DNA from: Oryza sativa Japonica Group
Lineage: Eukaryota > Streptophyta > Magnoliopsida > Poales > Poaceae
DNA length: 64,000 bases
Direction of reading: 5' to 3'
NCBI RefSeq assembly: GCF_034140825.1
Contig: NC_089045.1
Coordinates: forward strand, 5,365,501-5,429,500
Part shown: piece after piece, positions 20,713 to 32,397 of the stretch
Numbering within the stretch: the first letter of the stretch is position 1
Layout: every line of letters starts with the position of its first letter
Program-made: the position numbers and the translations under genes
The notes under the pieces: model-generated
The model's input: only the letters and a program-made list of their open reading frames with translations
Told to the model about the DNA's origin: nothing
The model's database searches: none

Positions 20713-23280
20713 TGTTGACGGTCGTTATCGATCAGTTTCGACCGTCAATATTACCAAAATAGAGGAGAACCAGTGATGCTTGCAATGCATATACATGTTA
20801 GAATAATAATATTCCACTAGTATTAGGTTTACTAACCTTTTGCAGAGAATAACCATAAAGTGGAGGAGAATCGACATTAACTCAGACGATAAATCAATCG
20901 GACGATGTCGACAATCAGACTTATGCATGAATGGGCCAAGAGCTCAGAATTGACATGATGAATTGGGCCAAAATTCACAAGTCTACGAAGTGAAACAATA
21001 GAGCAGGTCGCCTGCCGAATTTGGGCCAGGTTGGCTGGCCCCTGGTTCGGCCGAACCTCCCTCTCCACCGTTGGATATGGGGTTTGGCAGGGACGCTCCA
21101 GATCTTCTCCTGATGGCGGTTGCGGGGTACTTCAGACATTTCGCAGCAGTTACACCCGTCATACATGCCTATAAAAGGAGCTCACTCTCTTCACTTCAAC
21201 ACACACCTCAAGCAAGAGCTCTGTCATATTCTCTCAAGTTAGTTTAGTGTTATTAAGCTAGTAGAATAGGAATAGAGTAGAAATCGGGAATCCGGAAGCC
21301 TTCGGAAGAGTTCGGGTATGGCTCTAGTAGCTCTTCTCTTCTCTATTGTAAGCTTTGTACTAGTATTAGAATACTCTTCTTTATACATTTATGGTATTGA
21401 AATACTTTTTGAATATATAAATGACTACTTTACATTATGTTCATATTATACTGAATATGTTGCTAACTTATCTGGGAGATGCTTTAGTGCGGGTATAATG
21501 TTTGCATATGTAATTACTCTATGTCATGATAATGATATTAGAGTAGTATCTGGTAGTTTAGACGTGGTGTCTAGATTACGGGATATTATTATTTGGGGTT
21601 ATATGCTGCGGATGAGAGGTGGGCCGCTGATGGTGACAGCTCAGTACGGGTATTCCTCCGCGAGTGTATATAATCCTAAGTTAATTCCCTGGGGAGGGTA
21701 CTCCTCCGTATTTAGCCCCGGTTGTATGGTCATGACGGGCTGTCGTAAGGAACTCGACAGCCAGGGGTAGCTTCTCGAAGTACCAGGAGGGCATCAGATA
21801 GAGGGTATTAGCTAGTATATCAGATAACTACCCTTGGAATACTCTCGGGTGAAACGCTACAATAGTATATCCATGCGCTTGCGGATGAACTCTATAACCA
21901 TAATATACCAGGAGTATTTCTGCGCCATTGCTGGGAATTATATTTCTAGTAATGTCGTTAAGAAATACCAACAAACATTTCTGGCCCGTTGCCGGGGAAG
22001 ATTCATAATAGAGATTACCTGAACTAATACTTTATAATTACCTCTGTATAATCATTTCCCTTTGCAGGCTAACCTTGGTTGTTTTCACTTTTGTTGTGAA
22101 AACAGGGTAGTGCATGACTGGTTTCAACTTGCCGAAAAACTTCAAAGAAAATCCAGAAGCTTTCTTCCGGAGCGTCAGACCGCGAGTCACTGCTCCGTAG
22201 AAAACTCTACCGACTAAGAAACCAGCCGTAGCAGCGCCAACCGACTTTCAAGACTATGGCTGACAAGACTCCCCGCGAGTTCATTGCTCCCTCTGCTGAG
22301 AATGTGGCCATTGGGCCGCAGATCAACATGGGAGACGTGGATTTCGACTTGAAGTCCAGCCTCATCACTATGGCGCAGGCTAGCCCGTTCTGCGGCAAGC
22401 CTAACGAGGATGCCAATGCTCATCTGCAGCAGTTCCTGGAGATCTGTAGCATGTACACCATAAAAGGGTGTCAGTCCAGACACCGTCAGGCTAAGGTTGT
22501 TCCTGTTTTCCCTCCTCGGGAGAGCGAAGCAGTGGTTCTACGCCAACCGTGCTGCTGTCAACACCTGGGACAAATGTTCTACGACATTCCTCTCGAAGTT
22601 CTTCTCGATTGGCAAAACCATTGCCCTTCGTGGAAGGATTTCCAGTTTCCAGCAGACAAGGGACAAGTCCATTCCTGAAGCATGGGAACGACTTCAGGAG
22701 TATGTGGCTGCCTGTCCTCATCATGGGATGGACGACTGGCTAATCCTGCAGAATTTTTATGATGGACTCACTCCCATGTCCCGCGATCACCTGGACGCGG
22801 CGACTGGAGGAGCATTCTTTTGTAAAACGGTTCGAGGAGCCATTGATTTAATAGAGAAGATGGTCTCCAATATGGGTTGGAGCGAGGAACGACTCCAGAC
22901 CCGTCAGTGAGGTATGCACACCGTCAAGGAGACGAAATTACTCGCTGCCAAGCTAGACCTCCTCATGAAGCGCTTGGATGACCACGACAAACGGCCTCAA
23001 GGCACTGTCAAGGCCTTGGACTCACACGTTACATGTGAGGTCTGCGGCAACATGGGACATTCTGGGAATGACTGCCCAGAAACCCGTGAGGAGGCGATGT
23101 ACATAAGCAACAACAACAACGGGTACCGTCCACAAGGAGGCCAGGGGTGGAACCAGCCACGCCCGTATTATCAAGGAGAAACCAATGGGGTAGCCAAGGA
23201 AGCGCCATCCAGTGACTCGGCTGACAAAGAGATTCAGCCAGAAAAGGTCGTGCCGCAGGAGTACTGCGACACATGATTGC
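20713..23280 (+). mobile_element. Gypsy element, Athila-like, truncated and broken
   Basis: Plus strand. Parts: LTR about 20713-21977 (starts TGTTGACGGTCG; TATA CTATAAAAGGA at about 21169); primer-binding site at about 21982 resembling the Asp-tRNA type (TGGCCCGTTGCCGGGGA); Gag from 22256 with the Athila-type core ('GKPNEDANAHLQQFLEICS', 'KQWFYANRAAVNTWDKCS', 'PEAWERLQEYVAACPHHGM') and a CCHC knuckle at about 23032-23080. Protease, reverse transcriptase, integrase and the 3' LTR are missing. Gag itself is broken, with one or two breaks. Age cannot be set without the second LTR. Clade by motif recognition. Confidence 0.8.
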
Positions 23281-24952
23281 TGCCATTTCCTCAACGGAGT
23301 AGGAAATAGTTCGTGGACGAGCAGTTCGCTCGTTTTTTAAAGTGCATCTAGGGCCCTAATGATTTTGATGATTGATTACAATGCGATTAGAGAGGACTAA
23401 CATTTTTATTGAAGCAAATGTGAAGGTTGTTATGTCCTCGACGTGTTGTAATTCAATGCATATCCCGTAAATGCGACATCGCGATGCAATGGGGCAATGA
23501 TCAAATGGTATATTGTATCTTTTACCTTGCATTATATCGTAGGAAAGCCGTGCTATTAAGGGGGATAATGCATAGACATATAAGGAGTGATGGCCGGACA
23601 TAGATAGAGAGAGAGACAGAGCTTGAAGAGCTCGGTTGGTGTGGAGGGAAAAGGACCGACCTCGTCGTCTATTTATAGGCCGCGGAAGTCGGTTCGGACA
23701 GGAGAAGGAGAAGAAGGACATGGCAATGGAGGCGTGGAGAAGAAGAGCACGGCGCCGGCTCTGTCCGCTGATTGGCCGGTGATGGCGGTTCGCTCCAGGG
23801 GCTGACGTCGATGGCGTGAGGTGACGGATGACGTCGGCGATGGTTGCTTGGCGTCGAGGGCAAGATGGCAGCAACGTCGGTGGCAGAACTGCGGGCGACG
23901 GCAGCGGCTGCGCGTGCGAGCGTGCGCCAAGCGCGTCCATGGCACACGGCGGTGGCGCCCACGGGACAGGGAGGAGGATCGGCTGTGTGGCTGGGCCAGC
24001 CTGGGTCTTGGTCTGTTAGGGTTAGGGAGATGGGCCGAGAGGAGACAGAAGTAGATTTCGGCCCAAAGGAATTGTTTCTTAATTTCTAATAGAATTTGAA
24101 GGAGATTTGGATGGCTAGGTTTGAAAGGAATTTATATTTGGAGGAATTTATATGTGGAGATGAATTTCAAAATAAAGACCTTCTAATTTATTTGAGTGCA
24201 ATATATTTAGAGGTAGAGTGGAATTTGAAGGAATTTATTTGGAAGCACTTAAATAAAAAAAGAATAATATTATGAATGATAGGGCTCCTAATTTGGATAT
24301 ATTTTGGGGGAGTATGATAGGAAAATAGATAGAGAAAAATAAATAGGATCTTAGCCCCCAAAATATATGATATGGGTTTTAGAGAATTATTTGAGGCAAA
24401 AAGGAAATTTGGATTTCTGGATGAGAAGGATAAAATCTATTTTCTTAGCACAAGAGCAATTATTCACAATATTGCAATAATAATATTCTCATGCCGATAA
24501 GGGGATCAAGCCATATAAATTAAATTGGCGGCTAGGTAAAAGGAGGAATTTGAATATGGGAATGTTGGAAGGAGAACTAAGGATAGGTTTAAGATCAAAG
24601 GATGGGTTAACAATTAATTCCAATAAAATTGGAATTGCTTTGGTTTAGGTTGTAGCGCAATATTGAGAGGTTCCTTGGACCATAGTTCATAAAAGTAAAA
24701 AGGGTTTTCAAACTAAATTTGAATAAAAGGAATTTTGTCAAAAGAAGGTTTTAAATTAAAACTAGATCAAGAAATACCTCCAGATAAATTTTAAATGGAG
24801 ATCGCAAAAGAAATTAAACAAAAGAGAGGTTTTATGCGAGTTAGTTTTAGGAGGTCCCTCTAATTATAATATCCTAGGTTTAGGAGGTTAATAAAAACAT
24901 AAAAACCGGTATGATGTATAATTAGAAAATAGCTAGTTTTCACGATGTTACA
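23281..24952. repeat. LTR-retrotransposon-derived sequence, probably an LTR
   Basis: After the Gypsy gag the sequence changes to a GC-rich block (23620-24050) with a TATA-like CTATTTATAGG (about 23668), then a long AT-rich stretch with AATTTGAAGGAATTTATTTGG-type words, ending in CACGATGTTACA at about 24952. The order and the -GATGTTACA end resemble rice Gypsy LTRs. I could not fix a left end. Open frames in the GC-rich block on both strands are not convincing as genes. Confidence 0.4.
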
Positions 24953-24954
24953 TA

Positions 24955-25209
24955 CTCCCTCCGTTTCATATTATAACTCGTTTGACTTTTTTCGTAGTCA
25001 AACATTTTAAGTTTGACCAAGTTTATAAAAAAAATATAGTATTATTTTTAACACAAAACAAACATATAATAAAAATATATTCAATGTTAGATTTAATAAA
25101 ACTAATTTGATATTTCAGATGTTGCTAAAATTTTTTTATAAACTTGGTCAAACTCAATAAAGTTTGATTAGAAAAAAGTCAAATGACTTATAACATGAAA
25201 CAGAAGGAA
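24955..25209. mobile_element. Stowaway MITE, 255 bp
   Basis: It starts CTCCCTCCGTTTCATATTATAA and ends as the worn complement (GAAACAGAAGGAA), with TA on both sides (24953-24954 and 25210-25211). The inner arms TTGACCAAGTTTATAAA and TTTATAAACTTGGTCAA also pair. Confidence 0.9.
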
Positions 25210-25328
25210 TAATTATTTTTGACATGTATCATGGCATACGACCTCATTGTTTGCTTATTGGCTTACAAGTCACAACCAAAAATTGAATTTTTCATATGCT
25301 TGAATTTTACTCTACTCTTAACACTTTA

Positions 25329-25959
25329 GGCCATGTTTGTTTCGGCTTTCGATTATTATAATATGAATTACTAGCATTAATCTGAAACAAATAGAAATAT
25401 TATTATATTCTATAAGTCAGATTAGTATAATCTGGTAATCTCCTATAAACATGCTTTTTCAGATTATAGGGTGGCTAAAGACCCACTACCCTTTAATTTT
25501 TTTTTGCAAATTACCCACCACTGCCATCGAACCCAACAGGTTGAACGCATCCGCTTCCTCTCTGCCCAGTTGCACGCGAATACAGCGCCTCCCCGCGTGC
25601 ATCTGCTTACTCTCTCCCTAGTCGCGCGCAAATCCTTCCCCCAGCCCCCACCCTGCGCCCTGGCTCCTTCCCCCAAGCGCAAAAATCCATCCCAAGCCCC
25701 CCACCCTACGGGCCCCTTCCCCAAGCCACGCTGCCGCCGCCGTCTCATATTCCTCCCACTCCACAATAGCTGAGGGCATCCAAAATAGCCAAGGGCATTA
25801 TAGACATTGGCTTGTCAAACTCAATAATCCATGCCATTAATAATCCAGATAATCAAATAACTCATAGCTTATTCTACTATTGCTTATTATAATCTAGCTT
25901 ATAGTAATCTGGCTTAATAATTTAGATTATAATAGTCTTAAGTTGAAACAAACAGGGCC
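25329..25959. mobile_element. Tourist-like (PIF/Harbinger) element, 631 bp
   Basis: The ends GGCCATGTTTGTTTCGGC and, reversed, GGCCCTGTTTGTTTCAAC are flanked by TTA on both sides (25326-25328 and 25960-25962). The arms share ATTATAATCTG-type words. The middle (25500-25770) is GC-rich with CCTTCCCCCAAGC words and looks like captured host sequence; a frame of about 100 codons is open on either strand, which I do not take as a gene. Confidence 0.85.
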
Positions 25960-25962
25960 TTA

Positions 25963-26320
25963 GAAGCCAAGGTTCCAAGGTAGTCGCAATGAATCCTATA
26001 TATACTTATAAAGTTAGTCATCACTAAGTGCAATTAATTTTAATTCTCTATTCTCACAGCCATCCACGTCACCTTAAATTAATCTAGCCACCGGATTTGC
26101 ATCAGACGTCCAAGATCGTCATCGTTGATTTGCCCATCCAAATAGCTGATGTGCACTGAAGAGTCCAATATGTTTGCATATCCCTTCCGTCCTAATTGGG
26201 CCAATGCATTCGAGCCCATTCTGTTTTCTTCCTTTAATTGCACCATTTAGAGGAAAATTTGCCTATAATAACAAAATTTGCTAAAATTGCACCATTTAGA
26301 GGAAAGTTTCATCTAGTATG
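25963..26320. other. Intergenic stretch, nothing firm
   Basis: AT-rich. It has a direct repeat of ATTGCACCATTTAGAGGAAA (about 26238 and 26286, 48 bp apart). No gene recognised. Confidence 0.35.
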
Positions 26321-26322
26321 TA

Positions 26323-26556
26323 CTCCCTCCGTTTCAAAATATTTGACACCGTTGACTTTTTAGCACATGTTTGACCGTTCGTCTTATTAAACAAATTTTG
26401 TGAAATATGTAAAACTATATGTGTACATTAAAGTATATTTAACACTGAATCAAATGATATGAAAAGAATAAATAATTACTTAATTTTTTGAATAAGACGA
26501 ATGGTCAAACACGTACTACAAAGTCAACGGTGTCAAACATTTTAAAACGGAGGGAG
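26323..26556. mobile_element. Stowaway MITE, 234 bp
   Basis: The ends CTCCCTCCGTTTCAAAATAT and, reversed, CTCCCTCCGTTTTAAAATGT are flanked by TA (26321-26322 and 26557-26558). Inner arms with TTGACACCGTTGACTTT and its complement pair strongly. It lies at the edge of the block shared by the two F-box copies and is absent from the right copy. Confidence 0.92.
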
Positions 26557-27003
26557 TATTAGAGAGGACTATTACAATGTAAATTTGTTCCATGCCTCTG
26601 GCGACTACAAATTTACAGCTCAAAACTGATATTATCTGCAATATTAAGTATTTATTTGTGTTTTCTCGGATTTTGAAGTCACTACATTTAAATGGTGCAT
26701 CCATAGAGCAAATGCTTTCAGGGATTATATGACGTTTGCAGTTACTCTAATGTAATATTGGACTTTATCAGCTGCATGAGGGATACTAGGCACCTGCTTA
26801 CCATACGATGTCTCATTGGTTGATCGGTACAGAGGACTGCATGGTCAAATGAGCAAAAATTAAAAAAACATCGAACTGCTACCAGGTAGAAGGTAACTCA
26901 TTACAAATCCAAAAGTCCGCCCTTTAAGCTACTCGGAGAGAATAAAACACCATGGCATCATCCTTGTGGTCTCAACCTTCTGAATAATCAAAACAGTGGT
27001 GCA

Positions 27004-29606
27004 TCAAACATTTTCCTCTTCCTATTCGTCTTCGTCTTCCTCTTCATCTTCTTCTTCGTAAGGGTCTCCAAAAGAGTCTTCATCTTCGTCTTCGTGAGAG
27101 TTCTCATCTTCATCTTCCTCCACTTCGTCCTGGTCATTGTCATATCCTTCCAAAATCTCGATTTCCTTACAACTAAAAACTGCACAAAGAAACAAATAAG
27201 AAGAGCACAGTAAATTTCAAGAGGTCCAACCTGAAAATTCACTCCAAAATAAAAACTTCAAATCCATTGACAAACTTAGTGTATTGGACCAACCCTTCAA
27301 AATACAAATTGACATAAATACTTCATTACTTCTCCAGATCCAAAATCAGATTATGTCCACTACTTCATTCAAAGAAAGGGAAACATAATAAAATGCCGTC
27401 ACTTGGAGAAGCATTGGTCCTTTATAATATGGTTGCATCCTATGCGGCATAATTGCTGGATTCTCTATAGTATAGCACACAACAAGAAGAAAATTGTATG
27501 GTCTAGGGACTATATGGGTACTTATGGCAATTCATAAACAAGATTTTTGGACACAATGGCCAGGAGCTGTGAGCCCAACATAACAAATATAATTTAGTGT
27601 CACCGGAGAACATTACCTTAGGCAAACAAAACTACTAAGCAATCTTGCCCAATTATTGGTTACTAGCTGCTATGATATAACCAGGATGGCTAGTGCAGCA
27701 AGCTGGCACACTCAGCACCTCTAGTACGGTAAACTGATGGTTACAGAATAACAAAGTTTTCTCACAATAATAGAGTTCAACAACGAGATAAAAAGTATGT
27801 GAGGTACTTGCGTACATGGAAAATGGCATGCGAGCTATAAGATGGCAATATCGACTCTCACAAATATACAACTAATGGGAAAGAAAATCAAATCAAATGA
27901 TTGAAAGATATAATTACATACTACACACATGTTGACATACTTGTTATGTTATGCAAGAAAATTTTAGAAATCTTAATATGCTTTTTTGAATACAACCAGC
28001 CAAAAGAGTAGTCTAGATAATGTCTTCCCAACCATACCAAATGCAGTGCATATGCTTTCAATTCCCAATTAATCCATGATCCTAACATCCATTTCCCAAT
28101 AACTTAGAGTTTCGATACTGCTTACTACATTTCACGCATATGAAGGCAAAGGAAAATTTCAGAATTGTACAAAGAATGAAGAATGTTTAAGTATGTTGAA
28201 TGTAGACAGATTTCAAAACTTTGAGTACTCTCTTATCAACCGCTTCGCATTTGATTTCAACTATCTCAAGGTGTGTTGATATTACAAGTGATCTATCCAT
28301 TGAATGGCAGTTTCCTTTGATTTTCATTCTATGTTTAGGTCCCTGTCAGAAATTAAACATTTTAAAGTCAATAGAAAAATGCCCCAAAACTTCAACAAGT
28401 AATCAATTGGCCAATTAGATAAGGTATACCTTGGAATAGATCTGAAGAATGAGATTCTCTAGAACCAGTGCATGTTCAAGAATGCAAGATAGTGCACTAA
28501 AATCATCAGGCACACACCAGTATTCATTGAGTAACAAAGTCTTTAACTTGGTAAATGTTGGGCACCATTCCAAATCCCTTTTGAAAATAAACTGGGTAAA
28601 ATGCAAACAAGAAGATAAACAAATCCTCAGAGTTCAACTGGATATAAACATAGTATAATAGAATAATAAGACAACATAAACTACTTAAAGATGGAAGTGC
28701 AAGCATACCAATCTACGTTCATTTATCAGCACCAACGTCTTAGCTTCTGATAAACCTTCCAAACGCATGCATTTGTGGTCCTTGATATCATAACAAGGTT
28801 CAAAGCCCTCACAACAACAATCCCCAAAGTCATAATGACTACACGATTCTTTATAACAGTAGAGGACTCTAACAAATGCGTCAACTAACGATGGCATCCA
28901 CTCAAGCACTGGAGTCCTGCCATGGAAATCATCCAGCTTCAGAGAAACAAGACTCGGGATAGCGATACGTATCCGAGACGTCTCACTGAAATAGGAATTG
29001 GTTATGCTCAAACGTTTTGCAGAGCTAGATGAGATCTTGGCACAGTCAAATTTGCATGACTCAAACACTAGATGCTCCAATGCTGGACAGCTCGAGAAGT
29101 TAAGAAAGCTGTCGTTTAGGCCTATGTTCTTAAGCTGTAGCCTCGTCAAGTGTCGGGAGACAAGTGGCATCTCATCTATCAGAAACGGGAAGCGATACCA
29201 TATATCGACATCGAGCAAGAGGAACCGAACCTTGTGGAGCAAAGCATGCCTGAACCAGTGGTTCACCCGTACTGTGTCATCGAGGCCCTCGTCTCTGTAC
29301 CAATCGAGCCAACGGAACCTTAGCACGCACGTGTCGAGAGGTGCGCCATCACGGAGTAGCAGCAGACGGTCGAGAAACTCCTTATTGTCCTTCACGCAGC
29401 GCAGATAGATATCGTCTTCGCCAATGCGCAGCCCGGTGGCAGACTTCCAGAGGTGGAGCCATCGCCGGGCTAGCAGGCACGTCCGGACAGCCTCCTGCGC
29501 CGGTAGGAAGGAGAGCACGTGGTGGAGCACCTCGTCCGGGAGGGTCCCCTATGCGGTCTCCCCCGGTCGAGGGAGGCGATTCCTTGGCCATCTTCTGCGG
29601 AGACAT
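27004..29606 (-). pseudogene. F-box/LRR gene, decayed left copy of a tandem pair
   Basis: Compared with the copy at 33090-35778, matching exons are 29606-28709, 28591-28430 and 28342-28187, plus a last-exon relic at 27179-27004. The first ATG (29606) opens 'MSPQKMAKESPPSTGGDRIGD', the start of an F-box protein. One extra base inside the F-box (about 29544-29548, GGAGGGT against GGAGGT in the sister) throws the frame; the rest of the LRR part is then open but has no ATG until far inside. The third exon lacks two bases relative to its sister and stops early, and its splice donor has changed from GTAAAG to TTAAAC, so the acidic last exon can no longer be joined. Several independent losses point to a pseudogene. 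A truncated transcript is possible. Confidence 0.8.
27180..28186 (-). other. Last-intron equivalent of the decayed F-box copy
   Basis: About 1 kb that matches 33290-34374, the third intron of the intact copy, almost throughout (for example CTATGATRTRACYAGGATGG near 27670 and 33810). No gene of its own. Confidence 0.6.
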
Positions 29607-29689
29607 TCCGTCGAACAGGTTGCGGGCGTCGCCGCGGCGCCCCCACTGGCGTAGCAAGAACCGCTCGGGCGACACGAGGAGCGCCAAAT

Positions 29690-30560
29690 CCTAGCGTGAA
29701 CGAGCAGGAGAGAGGGCTGTGCTGTTCGGGTAAGCAGCTCACATCGCCGCCGGAAGCTTTCCCCCGGCCACCGGAGACCAAAGAGAAGAGAGTGGAACGC
29801 GCGGCAGCAAGGATACGCACGCCGACGGCGCGACACTCGCTAGCCCGACGAACGGTCAGGTCGCGCGGGGGGTGGGGGAGAGAATTCCGGCGGGGCGAGG
29901 CGGATGGAGAAGCAGCGCTGCGATGAGCGGAGGAATCGCCGGATCGGAGTGGAGATGGAGAAGACGACGGGGTCACAGACTCAGAGTCTCACGGAGGAGA
30001 TGAAAGTTTTTTTTTTCTTCTGTTTTTTTTTTTGACGGGAAGGAGATGAAGGGATATGGCTGGGTTTCCAGATTTTTTACTTATTTTTAAAAAAAGATTT
30101 AACAAATAAATTTTCAATTTTAAAGTTTTACAGAACTATACTCTTTCCACCCTATCACACGGCGGGACATAAATCGTCATACAGTAGGGCAATCCATGTG
30201 ACGTGGCACCCCGTAGGAGAGGCGCACCAACGGAGAGCTTGGCAGCGGCGCAAGGTGGGCGGCGAGCTCGGCGGCTTCCTGCGGTCTGTGGCGACGAGGG
30301 TGGCAATGGACGGCGGCAGCGGCCTCTTCCTAGCGACGACGGCGTCTTCGAGTCCCTTCCACAGGTGAGGTTCTTCGTTCAACCACCCCCCCCCTCCTCC
30401 CCTCCCCTTCTCTCTCCATAGACCACCTTCTCTCTCCCTTTTTTTCCCAAACCACCCGTGCTTCCGCAAATCACACTAATATGTTTGAACCGCTGCCTTT
30501 TGTATTTCCTTTTATTTTGAATCTAACGTGGAGCTTGAGACCGCTGTCCATGATGGTACA
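29690..30560. other. Upstream region of the left F-box copy, then intergenic
   Basis: 29690-29990 is GC-rich and parallels the upstream region of the intact copy (35860-36160). From 30000 on there are T-runs and AT-rich sequence, then a GC-rich patch (30190-30370) open in several frames. No gene supported. Confidence 0.35.
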
Positions 30561-30569
30561 TTGAACATG

Positions 30570-30770
30570 ATCTTAGTAGTAGTACCCTTTGCAGTGGTCA
30601 ATGTACCTTTATAAGAAATCCTCCTGAGCAAAAGATAGCATAGCGGTAAAAGCCATCACCTTTTTTCATGCTTCTGCACCAACCATTTCTTCAAGCTGAA
30701 CAAGAGCATTGTAGCATGCTTAAAGGCCAACTCCGCGCTTCAGTAACCAAAATCTCACGTTCTTATATTT
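30570..30770 (-). pseudogene. Badly worn relic of an mTERF gene 3' part
   Basis: Words in the same order as the mTERF copies further right: 'GTGGTCAATGTA', then 'GCACCAACCATTTCTTCAAGCTGAAC' (the mTERF copies have GCACCAACCGCTTCTCCAGGCTGAAC, coding for FSLEKRLVP), then 'GTAACCAAAATCTCACGTTCTTATAT'. No frame is open. It is closest to the relic at 38040-38640. It places an mTERF copy between the two F-box copies. Alignment by eye only. Confidence 0.5.
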
Positions 30771-30963
30771 ATAGGTCAAATTTTAAATTCAAAACTTAAT
30801 TTTGGAGGTAATTTTGTGGTTCTTTTCATTGTGGTTTATATTTACAGAATTTGCTTTTGAATCGCTAAGGACATGTATCTAAAAGTTTTACTTATAAATT
30901 ATTTTTTGTTGCCAATAACCCATATGGATAAGTATAAGCGAAATGTTAGCTTATATTTCTACG

Positions 30964-31163
30964 CAGGGGCGGAATTAGAGTATATTAGGGGGTGCCCAGG
31001 AAACCTGATTAAGAAAATTTTTTAGCTATATCTCACTTTTTTTTCACCATGTGTGCACCCCCGTCCATACAAACTTAGACACCAACATCAATTTAAACTC
31101 GATTTAATGTAGAGTAAATTAAACATGTGGCACCCCGTCCATTTCATTCCAGCTCCGCCCCTG
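30964..31163. mobile_element. hAT-type MITE, 200 bp
   Basis: The terminal repeats are CAGGGGCGGAATTAGAG and, reversed, CAGGGGCGGAGCTGGAA. The flanks TTTCTACG (30956-30963) and TTTATGCG (31164-31171) match at 6 of 8 positions, so the copy is old. Confidence 0.8.
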
Positions 31164-31365
31164 TTTATGCGGAGTTTCTTGTAAAAAAAATGCCTAGAAC
31201 ATGTGGTCCCTTTGCATGCTTAACAATGTCTTAACTCTGGTCATTCTCTTATGTTTAGTATGCACATGGAATACTTTGTTATTGATCGGCCAGTAATATT
31301 TACAAGTTTACATGAGCAATTAGTAACATGAAAGTCTTGTGCCCCTCAAATAACAGACTCCCAAT

Positions 31366-32389
31366 TAGGGGTGGATGTCGAGCTGGCTCGGCTCGGTCTG
31401 GCTCGTTAGAATAATGAGCTAGCTCGGCTCGGCTCGTTATCCTAACGAGCTAAAAACCCAGCTCGGCTCGGCTTGGTCTGGCTCGTTAGAATAATGAGCT
31501 AGCTCGGCTCGGCTCGTTATCCTAACGAGCTAAAAACCCAGCTCGTTAGGCTCGTGAGCTTTGGGGGCAGCCGACGACCACGGAGGCACGGAAGCAGCTC
31601 AACCTCGCCGGCACCTTGACAGCTCACCGGCGACCACGGGGAGGAGCTTGACGGTGGAGGAAACGAGCTCGAGCTCGCCGGCGACCACGGGGAGGAACTT
31701 GGCGGTGGAGGGGACGAGCTCGAGCTCGCCGGCGACCACGGGGAGGAGCTGGACGGCGGAGGAAACGAGCTCGAGCTCGCCGGCGACCACGGGGAGGAAC
31801 TTGGCGGTGGAGGGGACGAGCTCGAGCTCGCCGGCGAGGCGGCGACCACGGGGAGGAACTTGGCTGCGGAGGGGACGAGCTCGAGCTTGCCGGTGCCGTC
31901 AGGCACAGGGGGAGGGGCGGAGAGCGGCGACGGCGTGTGGGACGAGCTCGAGCTCGCCGACGGCGTCGGGCGTGGGGGCAGGGAGAGTCGGAGAGCGGCG
32001 GGCCAGCGGCGTCGGGCGCTGGGGTTAGGTGGCGGCGTCGGTCGCTAGGGTGGAGGCGCAGAGCGGCGGTGTTGGGCGTGGCCGCGTGGGCCGCGTCGCG
32101 TGGCGCCGGCGTGTGGGGGAGACGGGGAGCTCAGCCGCCACCACTAGGGAAGGGGGAAGGGAAGCTAGGGTTTTGGTTTTTGGTCTATTGGGCCTTCTAA
32201 ATAAATGGGCCTATGGGCTTTGTGGTCTGGCAGCCTAGCTCATTAAAGCTCGCGAGCCAGCTCGAGCTGGCTCGTTATCTCTAACGAGCTAAACTTCCAG
32301 CTCGGCTCGCTAGGAAAATCAAACGAGCCGAGCCGAGCCTGTCACGAGCCGAGCGAGCTAACGAGCCACGAGCTTCCTGTCCACCCCTA
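31366..32389. mobile_element. Non-autonomous hAT element with repeat-built interior, 1024 bp
   Basis: The ends TAGGGGTGGATGTCGAGC and, reversed, TAGGGGTGGACAGGAAGC are flanked by a perfect 8-bp duplication CTCCCAAT (31358-31365 and 32390-32397). Near both ends the sequence is almost entirely GCTCGGCTCGG, GCTCGTTA and AACGAGCT words; a unit of about 75 bp is directly duplicated at 31400-31545. The middle carries a 51-bp tandem array (separate entry) and GC-rich sequence. No transposase. The perfect duplication indicates a young insertion. Confidence 0.92.
31641..31895. repeat. 51-bp tandem array inside the hAT element, five units
   Basis: Units start GAGGA(A/G)CTTG and end GGCGACCACGGG. Two variants alternate (one with GGAAACGAG, one with GGGGACGAG), which suggests a 102-bp higher-order step. 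Because 51 is a multiple of three, the plus strand stays open and would read a 17-residue repeat (SSSSPATTGRNLAVEGT). I see no start, promoter or family support for a protein. Confidence 0.85.
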
Positions 32390-32397
32390 CTCCCAAT

